A DNA stretch of 64,000 nt from Prosthecobacter sp. (GTDB taxonomy: Bacteria; Verrucomicrobiota; Verrucomicrobiia; Verrucomicrobiales; Verrucomicrobiaceae): positions 1 to 64,000 of the forward strand of contig NZ_JAGRPF010000103.1 in assembly GCF_020439865.1 (NCBI RefSeq). The letters run 5' to 3'. Shown piece after piece: positions 56,423 through 64,000 of the stretch; position 1 is the stretch's first letter; each line of letters begins with the position of its first letter. Below the pieces are notes generated by a model. The model made no database searches. It was not told the origin of the DNA and worked only from the letters and a program-made list of their open reading frames with translations. A program made the position numbers and the translations under genes.

Positions 56423-56830
56423 ATGCCACGCCGTGCCCAATCCGGAGTCCGCCCCGCCCACTGGCTGGGCCTGATCGCCATCATCGCCGTCATCGGCGGC
56501 GGTGGCTACACCTTGATGAACCGAACCACGGATCCGATGACCGGCGTCACCGAACTCAGCGCCAACGAGTTCATGGAAAACGCCACGGCCCTGAGCGGGA
56601 ACGAATACAAGGTCGAAGGCATCGTTGACGACCGGCTGGACAACTGGCGCAGCGCAGACGGCCGTCTTTTCAGCGTGCAGCTCAGCGACGGCTCGGGAAA
56701 CACCTTTGTCCCCGTGTGGGTGCCGCCGGACTACAAGGGCTCCAATATTCAGCGCGGGCAACGTTACATCCTCAAAGTGCTCGTGTTGGAAACGGGCGTG
56801 CTCAAAGTGCTCGAACTCATCAAATCGTAA
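56423..56830 (+). CDS. Membrane-anchored OB-fold-like small protein
   Basis: The 135-residue protein has a basic N-terminus, one membrane helix (LGLIAIIAVIGGGGYTLM) and a C-terminal ~90-residue domain. The motifs NEYKVEGIVDDRL, RLFSVQLSDGSGNTFVPVWVPP and QRYILKVLV fit an OB-fold such as the CcmE/tRNA_anti type, and read like a nucleic-acid or ligand-binding barrel placed in the periplasm. The function is unknown. It begins about 350 bp after the YdbH-linked genes, with a 12-bp gap to the next gene, suggesting an operon. Confidence 0.65.
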   Translation: MPRRAQSGVRPAHWLGLIAIIAVIGGGGYTLMNRTTDPMTGVTELSANEFMENATALSGNEYKVEGIVDDRLDNWRSADGRLFSVQLSDGSGNTFVPVWVPPDYKGSNIQRGQRYILKVLVLETGVLKVLELIKS

Positions 56831-56842
56831 TTCCTCTCCACC

Positions 56843-58771
56843 ATGAAGCGGCTCCTCCTCGTCCTCGTTCTCGCCGGATTGTCATCCGCGTCCGCTCAGG
56901 TGCTCCCCGGATCTTCGGGCGGAACGGCCGCACCTCCGCCATCCACAGGCTCGTCCTCGTCGGGCTCAGGTGGTGAGAAAAAAAGTGATGGCCAGTTGCT
57001 CGGTGGTCTGCTGCCCGCCGTCGATCCCGGCAGCGAAAACGTCTCCTGGGACGGCAAGCTCTGGAACGTCAGCAACAACCGCATGATGCGCTCACGCTTC
57101 GAGGTCTATCTTACCACGCCCGAGGCCAACAGTGCCGAGGACCAGGCCTACCGCGATGTGATGGCGCAGATCATGGAGCTGCTGGCCCCCACGCACAAAC
57201 CCGCGCCTGAACTTATGAAGGCCTACGCCCTGCTGCCGGAGGCCGGAACGGCCAAAATCGACGGCGGCCTTTGCAACGCAGTCGCCAACGCAATCTGGGA
57301 TGTGTGGACCTCGCAGAAGCGCGTGGGCGAACGCAGGCTGGCCAACGAGGAGATGCTCAAACGCCGCAAGCAGCTCGAATGGAACGCCGAGATGGGCATG
57401 AACAACAGTCAGTTGGCGCCGCCGGGAAGTGGATCAGGTGGCAAAGGCGCCCAGGGACAGCAGCAGGCCAATCAAAACGCGCAGACAAACAGCGCCGCCG
57501 TCGGCCGCACCTCCGGCTACATCAAAGGCATCGCCGAAATTGAAGCCCGCATGAAGATGAACGAGACCGCGATGGGCCTCTCCGAGATCACCAGCAAGAC
57601 GCAGTTCCAGGCGCTCATCATCCAGATGTTTCTGCAGCGCCGCTTCGAACATGCCGTCATCGCCTGCCGCTTTTACCCGCATCTTTTCCGTGACGGCGAC
57701 AGCGTCCTGCAGCTCGACAAGGACAGTGACGTGCAGAAAGCGCTGGCCAGCAGTTTCGGTGTGCCGCCCACCGTCAGCATGATCGACGGCCTCTCGTTGG
57801 AAGCCATCCGCACCGTCGATGAAGCGCTCGTTGCTTTCCAACAACTCGTCCTCCGTGGGGATCTCTACAGTGCCAGCAACCGTCTCCTCGAAGCCTTCGG
57901 TGTCGGCGAATATCTCCCAAGAGTCCGCCGTCTTCCCATGAGCGAAAAGGTCAAGGTGCTCGATTTCGTGCGCGACTCCAACCAGCTCCTCTCCTTCCTC
58001 GAAATGCGCGACTTCGGCGAGGCTGAAAAAGTTGTCGTCCGGCTCCGGACCGCCGCGAAGGACTTTGATTATGCCAAGCCGCAGGCCGCCATCGAAACGG
58101 CGCGAACGATCAGTGAAATGCGACTGCAGGCCGCACGTGCCGCCGCCGTCAAAGGTGATCAGGTCGCCTACGCCTCGGAGATCAAGGCAGCTGCGGAGAT
58201 CTGGCCCACCAATCCCAAGCTGCGCGAGCTTTCCAACATGGTCGGTCAGAATTCCGACGTCCAGGCACAGGCGCTCATGGACTTCGACCGCCTCGTCAGC
58301 CAGCGCAACTACCGCCAGATCTACAACGACAAAGCACGCTTTCTCGCCGCGTCGATCAACGATCCTGCGCGTCAGGTGCAGCTGAGCAAAGTGCTCAACG
58401 ACATGGGCGAGGTCGAGATGGTCATCCACGGCGCCACCGAAACCGCCCGCAGCAGTCCTGCCCAGGCCTGGGAGATGGTGGAAAAGAAAGCGCTGCAGTT
58501 CCCCGACGATCCCGAGCTCACCCGTCTGCGCGCCGATCTCGGTGTGAAGGCCAGCGACTTCGTCAGCGCCATCGAGCATGGCCGCCAGCACGAGGAGAAG
58601 AGGCAGATCGGTTCCGCGCTGTCTTGGTATCTGAAAGCACGCCGCATGCATCCGCCGAGCGAATTCGCCCGCGACGGCGTGAAGCGTCTTGTCGAAGTCG
58701 TGAAAAACGGAGACCAACCGCCGGAAGCTGCTCCGGGCTCTGTTGAGACGACTTCGGCAGTGAACAACTGA
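56843..58771 (+). CDS. Large secreted helical-repeat protein of unknown function
   Basis: The 642-residue protein has a signal peptide ending SASA, a Gly/Ser/Pro-rich low-complexity stretch (~22-50) and a conserved-looking NVSWDGKLWNVSNNRMM segment. A Gln/Asn-rich spacer lies at ~190-215. The remaining ~400 residues are helical and TPR-like (e.g. RRFEHAVIACRFYPHLF, AFQQLVLRGDLYSASNRLLEAF, EKRQIGSALSWYLKARRMHP). It looks like a periplasmic scaffold of a type seen often in this phylum, but no enzymatic motif is visible. ATG 56843 is preceded by ccacc. A terminator follows at once. Confidence 0.75.
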   Translation: MKRLLLVLVLAGLSSASAQVLPGSSGGTAAPPPSTGSSSSGSGGEKKSDGQLLGGLLPAVDPGSENVSWDGKLWNVSNNRMMRSRFEVYLTTPEANSAEDQAYRDVMAQIMELLAPTHKPAPELMKAYALLPEAGTAKIDGGLCNAVANAIWDVWTSQKRVGERRLANEEMLKRRKQLEWNAEMGMNNSQLAPPGSGSGGKGAQGQQQANQNAQTNSAAVGRTSGYIKGIAEIEARMKMNETAMGLSEITSKTQFQALIIQMFLQRRFEHAVIACRFYPHLFRDGDSVLQLDKDSDVQKALASSFGVPPTVSMIDGLSLEAIRTVDEALVAFQQLVLRGDLYSASNRLLEAFGVGEYLPRVRRLPMSEKVKVLDFVRDSNQLLSFLEMRDFGEAEKVVVRLRTAAKDFDYAKPQAAIETARTISEMRLQAARAAAVKGDQVAYASEIKAAAEIWPTNPKLRELSNMVGQNSDVQAQALMDFDRLVSQRNYRQIYNDKARFLAASINDPARQVQLSKVLNDMGEVEMVIHGATETARSSPAQAWEMVEKKALQFPDDPELTRLRADLGVKASDFVSAIEHGRQHEEKRQIGSALSWYLKARRMHPPSEFARDGVKRLVEVVKNGDQPPEAAPGSVETTSAVNN

Positions 58772-58776
58772 GCCAC

Positions 58777-58799
58777 TTCGTGCTTCGCACGAATTTTCT
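58777..58799 (+). terminator. Rho-independent terminator after the helical-repeat gene
   Basis: A perfect 7-bp stem (ttcgtgc 58777-58783, gcacgaa 58787-58793) with a 3-nt loop is followed by TTTTCT. It starts 5 bp after the stop codon of the preceding gene. Confidence 0.75.
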
Positions 58800-58871
58800 C
58801 CGAGGAGGGTGATTTGCATCGCCCTTCTCATGCGCCACATTCGGGAGTCCTCACCCTTTACCGCTCCACGC

Positions 58872-60311
58872 ATGAGAACGTTGCTCGCACTCCTCGCCCT
58901 AGCCTCAGCGCAGGCTCAGACACCCGCCCTGCAGCTCGATCTCGGCGGAGGCGTCCAGATGGAAATGATCCTCGTTCAGCCCGGCAGCTTCACCCAAGGA
59001 TCTCCCGCCGGTGAATCCGGACGCGAACCCGATGAAGGACCGCAGCGCCGCGTCACCATCACAAAGCCGTTTTACATGGCGAAGTTTCCTGTCACACGGG
59101 CCCAGTTCGCGCGCTTCGCTGAAAGCACCCGCTTCCGCACCGAGGCGGAGGTGGGACAGTCGGGCGGTTTCGGTGTTGTCGACGGCCGGCTCGTACAACA
59201 AAAGCAGTTCAACTGGCGCAATCCCGGTTTCGAGCAGGCCGACGATCATCCCGTCGTCATCGTTTCCGCCATCGATGCCGCGGCATTCTGCAAATGGCTC
59301 AGCACCAAGTCCGGCCGCCTCTGCGAACTGCCCACCGAAGCACAGTGGGAGTTCGTTTGCCGCGCCGGCACTTCCCTAGCGCGTTACGCTGAGCCGGTCG
59401 ATGATGTCGCCTGGCATCGGGGCAACGGCTTGTCTCAAACACATCCCGTCGGTGAAAAGAAAGCAAACGCCTGGGGCTTCCACGACTTCTACGGTCCTGT
59501 CTGGCAGTGGTGCCGTGACTGGTATGCCCCCTACCCGTCCGGTGCCGCCACGGATCCGCTGCAGACCAATCCCAACCTCTCGGACAAACCCCGCCAGGTG
59601 CTTCGCGGCGGTTCCGTGCTCAGCGATGTCTCGCACTCCCGCTCCGCCGAACGCTATCGCAACGACGCCCGCAGCCGCAACGCCGACAACGGATTCCGCA
59701 TCATCTGCTCCGTTGCGCAGCGGCCCGTGGCTTCGCCTCCGCAGGTGAAGCCACAGCCTGCGCCTCCGCCTCTGCCTACGAACTCGCACGTCGAGTTTCA
59801 TCCTCCGGAGACCCATGGCGGCGGCAGTTTCTTCAGCTGGCTGTTCCGGCTCGCCATTCCGTTGTTCATTGGATTCATGATCCTGCGCAGGGTGCTGTCC
59901 TCCTTCGTCAGTTCCCAACCCAAGGCTCCGGTCTCGCACGGAATGACAGGCACGCAGGCGGCTGCGATGCTCTCATCCACCCCCCCGCCTCTGGCGCATC
60001 GTTTTGCCTTCAACATGACGAACGACGGTTTCTACATCACCGGGCCCGCCGAAGCTGTCGGTTCGATGCTTCGCTACGAATGCATGGTGGCGGGACGAAC
60101 GATCGCCGATGAAATCGCGTTCACGCCCGGCCCGCAGGGCCAGTTCATCTTCACCGGCCAAAAGCCCACGAGCCTGCGTGTGCAGACCACCGGCGGCGCA
60201 GCGGGTACAGAGAGCACCGTGATCTCCCACGGATCGGATGATGACGACGACTTCCATCGTCGCAGTTTCAGCTCTTCGAGCAGTTCTTCGCGTTATCCGT
60301 CCGCCTACTGA
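58872..60311 (+). CDS. Exported FGE/SUMF1-fold protein with C-terminal membrane anchor, catalytic Cys absent
   Basis: After a signal peptide (MRTLLALLALASAQAQ), residues ~20-280 match the formylglycine-generating-enzyme fold: MVLVQPGSF-type start, GPQRRVTITKPFYMAKFPVT, LPTEAQWEFVCRAG and a final GGSVLSDVSHSRSAERYR...NGFRII. Active FGE has two Cys near the GGS motif; here those places hold Ser, so sulfatase maturation is unlikely and a binding or structural role is inferred. A Pro-rich linker, one membrane helix (~305-325) and a ~150-residue C-terminal region ending in a Ser/Asp-rich stretch follow. The next gene starts 2 bp later. Confidence 0.82.
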   Translation: MRTLLALLALASAQAQTPALQLDLGGGVQMEMILVQPGSFTQGSPAGESGREPDEGPQRRVTITKPFYMAKFPVTRAQFARFAESTRFRTEAEVGQSGGFGVVDGRLVQQKQFNWRNPGFEQADDHPVVIVSAIDAAAFCKWLSTKSGRLCELPTEAQWEFVCRAGTSLARYAEPVDDVAWHRGNGLSQTHPVGEKKANAWGFHDFYGPVWQWCRDWYAPYPSGAATDPLQTNPNLSDKPRQVLRGGSVLSDVSHSRSAERYRNDARSRNADNGFRIICSVAQRPVASPPQVKPQPAPPPLPTNSHVEFHPPETHGGGSFFSWLFRLAIPLFIGFMILRRVLSSFVSSQPKAPVSHGMTGTQAAAMLSSTPPPLAHRFAFNMTNDGFYITGPAEAVGSMLRYECMVAGRTIADEIAFTPGPQGQFIFTGQKPTSLRVQTTGGAAGTESTVISHGSDDDDDFHRRSFSSSSSSSRYPSAY

Positions 60312-60313
60312 GC

Positions 60314-62872
60314 ATGGACGGTCCCGTATGGATCATCACTGGTGAAAAACAGCCGCCCTGGCTGCTTCAACGCACTCAACGCGTCTTTCCACAGGGTCAG
60401 GTGGCTTCGTTGAATTCGATGTGCGCCGGTTGGTGGATCACATCCGGCTCCTGGAAGCCAAGGGAAGGCGGATTCATCCCGGAGATTGACGAACCGCTCG
60501 TTCTCATCGGAGCGACGCTCGAATCAAATCGCCCACTCCAAGATTGGAGTGATGTTTTGCAGATCAACGGCGGGCTGTTCCGCGATGAAGACACACTCCC
60601 CACGATACACAGTCTGTGGCTGAACGAGCACGCCGCGCGCAATCTTGAGGCCGCATCACTCAACAACATCGTCGAAACGGCATTGCAGCGCGGATGGCGT
60701 GTGATCCGTCATTCGTGTCTGGATGTCGGATTCGACACCCGCCCGCGTCTGCTGCAGGTCATCACCAGCCTGCAACGCGGTGGCGCTGAACGGCTGGTGC
60801 TGGATCTTCACCAGGAACTCCCGCGACATCGTCTCAGTTCGCGTCTGCTGACACTCGGATCGCCGACGCGAGGACCGTTCCCCGCCCCTGCCGATGTCAT
60901 TCAACTGCGACTGCCACCCGATCCATCCGTACGCGCCACAGAGATCACGCGCGTGGCACGCCATGTCGGTGCGGACGCGGTGCATGCACATCTCGTCGAT
61001 GGCGAGACGCTTTCACAACTGAACCCAGCGCTGCCACTGATGGTGACGTTTCACAACCAGCAGCAAAGCTGGCCGGAAGCCATCGAACGGCTGCACGAAG
61101 CGCCAGCTGCACTGCTGATCGGCTGTTCAAAGGTGGTGACACAAGAAATCGAGCGCTGCTTTCCACAGCATTGGACACGGACGATTTGGAACGGAATCAA
61201 CATTCCGAAACGCATCCGAAATCACGAACAAGAAACCGGAGCCTTGACGCTCGTCGCCATTGCGAATCCGCGTCCGCAGAAACGTCTGCCCCTGCTGATC
61301 GACGTTCTCGCTCAATTGCCCGGTGCAAAGCTCAAGATCGCCGGCGAGCCCTCAAGCATCCATCCGGATGCGCAGGAGGAAGTGCGCCTTTGTCATGAGA
61401 AAGTTGCCGCGCACGGTCTTCAAGAACGCGTGGAATGGCTCGGAGCCGTCAAAGACGTCACCGCGTTGCTTGCCCAGGCCGATGTGTTTGTTTCGACAAG
61501 CGCTCATGAAGGATTGAGCCTCGCGCAACTCGAAGCATTGGCGGCAGGCGTTCCCGTGATTGCCACGGATGTCGGAGGCGCATCTGAAATCGCTGCACGT
61601 CATCCAGGAGTGATGACTCTGGTGTCCGTGGACGCGAAACCATCCGAGTTTGCCGCCGCCATCCGCAAAATGGCCGGCAAACGCAACGACAGCACGCTGG
61701 CGACGGATTTCACCACTCGCGTGATGACCGAGCGCCACGCATGGCTGCTGCAATCGCTTCTTTGCCGTCCCACGAAGCCAAAGAGCGGCCTGCTTTTGGT
61801 GACGAACAACTTTTCCACCGGCGGCGCCCAAAGCAGCGCCCGACGCCTCCTCATCAAACTCCATGAGACGGGGGAAAAAGTGCGCGCCGTCGTTCTTCAG
61901 GAGAGCCCGCACGATCCCACTCCAGGCAGAACCGCTTTGATCGAAGCCGGTGTAACGGTCATGGCATTGGAACCCGGTGAGGCCATGCGTGCGTTGCGTT
62001 CGCTGCTCGAAAGCATCGCCCACGATCCGCCGGAAACCGTGCTGTTCTGGAATGTGATTCCTGAATACAAACTTCTGCTCGCCGATGCTCTGCATAACAC
62101 ACGCATCTTTGATGTGAGCCCGGGAGAAATGCTGTTCGCTTCTCTCGAACGCTATTTCACCAGTCCAAGACCTGGATTGCCGCTCATGGACGCCCGATCG
62201 TATGGACAGCGTCTCGCAGGAGTGATCGTGAAGCACGAGAGTGAGGTCGAAATCGCGGAACAGGTGTTTCAGCTCCCCGTGAGCCTGATTCCTAACGGGG
62301 TAATCCCACGTGAACCGAAGCCGGAAGCTGCCGAGGCGAAATGGGTGATCGGCACCGCTGCGCGAATTCATCCACACAAACGGTTGGAGGATTTGATCGC
62401 CGCTTTTCGACTCGTGAATGCAAAGCAACCGAAGGCACGCTTGCGCATTGCCGGAGCACCCGACGCGGATCAGGATGATTACGCAAAATCGCTGATGCAA
62501 AGCACGAACGGTCTTCCGGTCGAGTGGTGCGGTGAAACCAGTAACCTCACAGCATTTCACGACAGCCTCAGCGTGTTTGCGATGATCTCAGAACCTGCAG
62601 GGTGCCCAAACGCTTCCCTCGAAGCGATGGCATCGAGCCTTCCGGTGATCGCAACCGATGTGGGCGGAACACGGCAGCAGATCGAGGATGGCGTAGCCGG
62701 ATTCCTGACAGCTCCACGTGACGTGGAAGCAATGGCAGCAGCGTTGATGAGGCTGCTGAATGACGACCATCTGCGCTCTCGCATGCGCGCGGCGTCACTT
62801 GAGAGCGTAAAGAAGCATTTCAGCCTCGATTTGATGGCGACGTCTTATCGAAGCGTGTGCCTGGGCCGCTGA
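60314..62872 (+). CDS. Protein with two tandem GT4 glycosyltransferase domains
   Basis: The 852-residue protein has an N-terminal ~140-residue region of unknown fold, then two GT-B glycosyltransferase units. Unit 1 (~145-480) has SLQRGGAERLVLDLHQELP and the E-x7-E motif EGLSLAQLEALAAGVPVIAT with DVGGASEIA. Unit 2 (~490-850) has TNNFSTGGAQSSARRLL and EPAGCPNASLEAMASSLPV with VGGTRQQIEDGVAGF. Each could use its own nucleotide sugar, so it may add two sugars in succession to an O-antigen-like or exopolysaccharide acceptor. No wzx/wzy genes are nearby. It is only 2 bp after the FGE-fold gene, suggesting cotranscription. Confidence 0.85.
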   Translation: MDGPVWIITGEKQPPWLLQRTQRVFPQGQVASLNSMCAGWWITSGSWKPREGGFIPEIDEPLVLIGATLESNRPLQDWSDVLQINGGLFRDEDTLPTIHSLWLNEHAARNLEAASLNNIVETALQRGWRVIRHSCLDVGFDTRPRLLQVITSLQRGGAERLVLDLHQELPRHRLSSRLLTLGSPTRGPFPAPADVIQLRLPPDPSVRATEITRVARHVGADAVHAHLVDGETLSQLNPALPLMVTFHNQQQSWPEAIERLHEAPAALLIGCSKVVTQEIERCFPQHWTRTIWNGINIPKRIRNHEQETGALTLVAIANPRPQKRLPLLIDVLAQLPGAKLKIAGEPSSIHPDAQEEVRLCHEKVAAHGLQERVEWLGAVKDVTALLAQADVFVSTSAHEGLSLAQLEALAAGVPVIATDVGGASEIAARHPGVMTLVSVDAKPSEFAAAIRKMAGKRNDSTLATDFTTRVMTERHAWLLQSLLCRPTKPKSGLLLVTNNFSTGGAQSSARRLLIKLHETGEKVRAVVLQESPHDPTPGRTALIEAGVTVMALEPGEAMRALRSLLESIAHDPPETVLFWNVIPEYKLLLADALHNTRIFDVSPGEMLFASLERYFTSPRPGLPLMDARSYGQRLAGVIVKHESEVEIAEQVFQLPVSLIPNGVIPREPKPEAAEAKWVIGTAARIHPHKRLEDLIAAFRLVNAKQPKARLRIAGAPDADQDDYAKSLMQSTNGLPVEWCGETSNLTAFHDSLSVFAMISEPAGCPNASLEAMASSLPVIATDVGGTRQQIEDGVAGFLTAPRDVEAMAAALMRLLNDDHLRSRMRAASLESVKKHFSLDLMATSYRSVCLGR

Positions 62873-62874
62873 AG

Positions 62875-63612
62875 TCAGCGATACTTCGACAGGCCTTCGA
62901 GATACTGCTGCGCGAGCTCGGTTTGAGGCTTCGTGAAGAACTGCGCGGCCGATGACGACTCCTGAACCTTGCCTGCGGCGAGAAAGACCACCCAGTCGGC
63001 GACCTTGCGGGCAAAGCTGATTTCGTGCGTGGCGAGAATGATGCTCTGGCCGGCTTCGGCGAGCTCGCGAATGACGTCGAGCACCTCGCCGGTCATGACG
63101 GGGTCAAGAGCAGAAGTGGGCTCGTCGAGCAGGAGCAAGCGAGGCTTCGGCGCGAGTGCGCGAGCGATGGCAGCACGCTGCTGCTGGCCGCCCGAAAGCT
63201 GACTGGGGCGTTTGTGCTCGTGGCTCTCCAAACCGAGGCGATGAAGAAGCTCAAGAGCGCGCTGCGCGGCCTCCGACTCGGACATTCCGTGAACTTCCTT
63301 CAGCGGTAGCGTGATGTTTTGCAGAGCGGTCAGATGAGGAAAGAGGTTGTATCCCTGAAACACAAAACCGTTTCCACGCCGCTCCGTCAGAGCACCGTCT
63401 TCATCGTGAGGCAGCGTGCGAGCATCGATGCTCACATGACCTTCATCCGGCACGAGCAGACAGCCGAGCACACGCAGCAATGTGGACTTTCCACCGCCCG
63501 AAGGTCCCAGCAGTGCGATCACCCGCGCGGAGTCTCCCGTGGCAAAGGAGGCGCCATCCAGCGCCGCATGCGCCCCGTAGCGCTTTGTCACGGCATGCGT
63601 TTCAAGTTTCAT
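62875..63612 (-). CDS. glnQ: Polar amino-acid ABC transporter ATPase
   Basis: The 245-residue GlnQ-type ATPase has Walker A LLGPSGGGKST, Q-loop VFQGYNLFPHLTALQNI, signature LSGGQQQRAAIARALA, Walker B LLLLDEPTSALDP and the switch His in ILATHEIS. It energises uptake of glutamine or another polar amino acid with the permease encoded upstream. The 11-bp overlap with the permease stop shows one operon. The substrate-binding protein is not in the window, and the specificity is not settled by sequence, so the symbol is family-level. Confidence 0.88.
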   Translation of the reverse strand: MKLETHAVTKRYGAHAALDGASFATGDSARVIALLGPSGGGKSTLLRVLGCLLVPDEGHVSIDARTLPHDEDGALTERRGNGFVFQGYNLFPHLTALQNITLPLKEVHGMSESEAAQRALELLHRLGLESHEHKRPSQLSGGQQQRAAIARALAPKPRLLLLDEPTSALDPVMTGEVLDVIRELAEAGQSIILATHEISFARKVADWVVFLAAGKVQESSSAAQFFTKPQTELAQQYLEGLSKYR

Positions 63613-64000
63613 ACGCGAACCTCCCTTCGAGACGACGTGCGAGATGCGAAAGCGGCAGCGTAACCACGAGATACGCCAGCGCGAGCGGCACGTAGCCCTC
63701 CAGCGCCGTGTAGCTGGCGGAGTTCATGATCTTGACCTTCTGCACGAGTTCTTCGATGCCGATGACCGAAAGCAATGACGAATCTTTGAGCAACGAAACC
63801 AACTGGCCGGTGGTTCCAGGCAATGCACGACGAAGCGCCTGAGGAATGATGACGAAGCGATAGGTCTGCTGCCTGTCGAATCCGACGGCACGCGCGGCCT
63901 CAAGCTGCGATGCTCCGATGCTTTCCACCGCACCTCGAAAAATCTCCGCGAGATACGCGGCGTGAAACGCGCCGAGCAGCAGCAGGCCAACCAGCAGCGG
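63602..64000 (-). CDS. Polar amino-acid ABC transporter permease (HisM/GlnP type), cut by window edge
   Basis: The 132 visible C-terminal residues contain the HisM-type EAA-like loop: HAAYLAEIFRGAVESIG followed by QLEAARAVGFDRQQTYRFVI and PQALRRALPG. Two more membrane segments follow (SLLKDSSLLSVIGIEELV and YVPLALAYLVVTLPLSHLA). It forms the channel for a polar amino acid with the ATPase downstream. The N-terminus lies beyond position 64000. Confidence 0.92.
   Translation of the reverse strand, partial: PLLVGLLLLGAFHAAYLAEIFRGAVESIGASQLEAARAVGFDRQQTYRFVIIPQALRRALPGTTGQLVSLLKDSSLLSVIGIEELVQKVKIMNSASYTALEGYVPLALAYLVVTLPLSHLARRLEGRFAYET

Noticed and set aside
58872..60311. Functional formylglycine-generating enzyme for sulfatases
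   Set aside because: The catalytic Cys pair near GGS is not present, and no sulfatase gene is in the window, so only the fold is claimed.

Overview
This is a gene-dense, GC-rich (roughly 60%) bacterial chromosome segment. The gene families point to Verrucomicrobiota, probably near Verrucomicrobiaceae/Prosthecobacter. The clues are an SHD1-type secreted metallopeptidase, FHA/coiled-coil proteins, a Ser/Thr kinase ending in a DUF1080 stub, FGE-fold and VCBS-repeat secreted proteins, an L25 with an Ala/Pro tail, and C-rich leaders without Shine-Dalgarno before many starts. That placement is an inference from content. I see no rRNA, tRNA, CRISPR array, prophage or insertion sequence, and no gene-free stretch over 300 bases.

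Layout. 1-11,001: the start of carB, then a mix of envelope, secreted and enzyme genes: an SHD1 metallopeptidase, a GT4 glycosyltransferase, an L,D-transpeptidase, a VCBS protein, an OvoA-C-terminus-like methyltransferase, an M29-type aminopeptidase, a TSUP permease and an M1 peptidase. 11,038-18,955: a trehalose operon treS/maltokinase-treZ-treY with 4-bp overlaps. 19,109-25,178: a two-catalytic-domain peptidoglycan hydrolase without a signal peptide, xylA with an MHS-family transporter, and an SGNH-like protein. 25,188-34,988: rhlE, a palindromic intergenic repeat, an AlkA-type glycosylase, two tandem FHA/coiled-coil paralogues, vsr, an FMN reductase and a UbiB-family kinase.

35,083-43,291: xylB followed at close spacing by an Mla-like lipid transport set (STAS/MlaB-like, MlaE, MlaF, MlaD). 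This set runs into a GAF-SpoIIE phosphatase-HATPase protein, a DUF374 acyltransferase-like protein, a zinc-ribbon membrane protein and an RluE-type pseudouridine synthase. The unusual feature is a lipid transporter with a STAS subunit in one transcription unit with a fused phosphatase and RsbW-type kinase domain, which suggests partner-switch control of lipid transport. 43,367-47,282: lysC, converging on a prs-rplY-pth-rpsF housekeeping operon with a clear terminator.

47,426-56,830: a Ser/Thr kinase, clpP with a strong terminator, a TIM-barrel sugar isomerase-like protein, a DUF6702 protein, and a second envelope lipid-transport set (YdbH-like protein plus a YnbE-YdbL fused lipoprotein) with small membrane proteins. 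56,843-64,000: a large secreted helical-repeat protein, an FGE-fold protein lacking the catalytic cysteines, a protein with two GT4 domains, and a polar amino-acid ABC transporter (ATPase plus a permease cut by the window edge).
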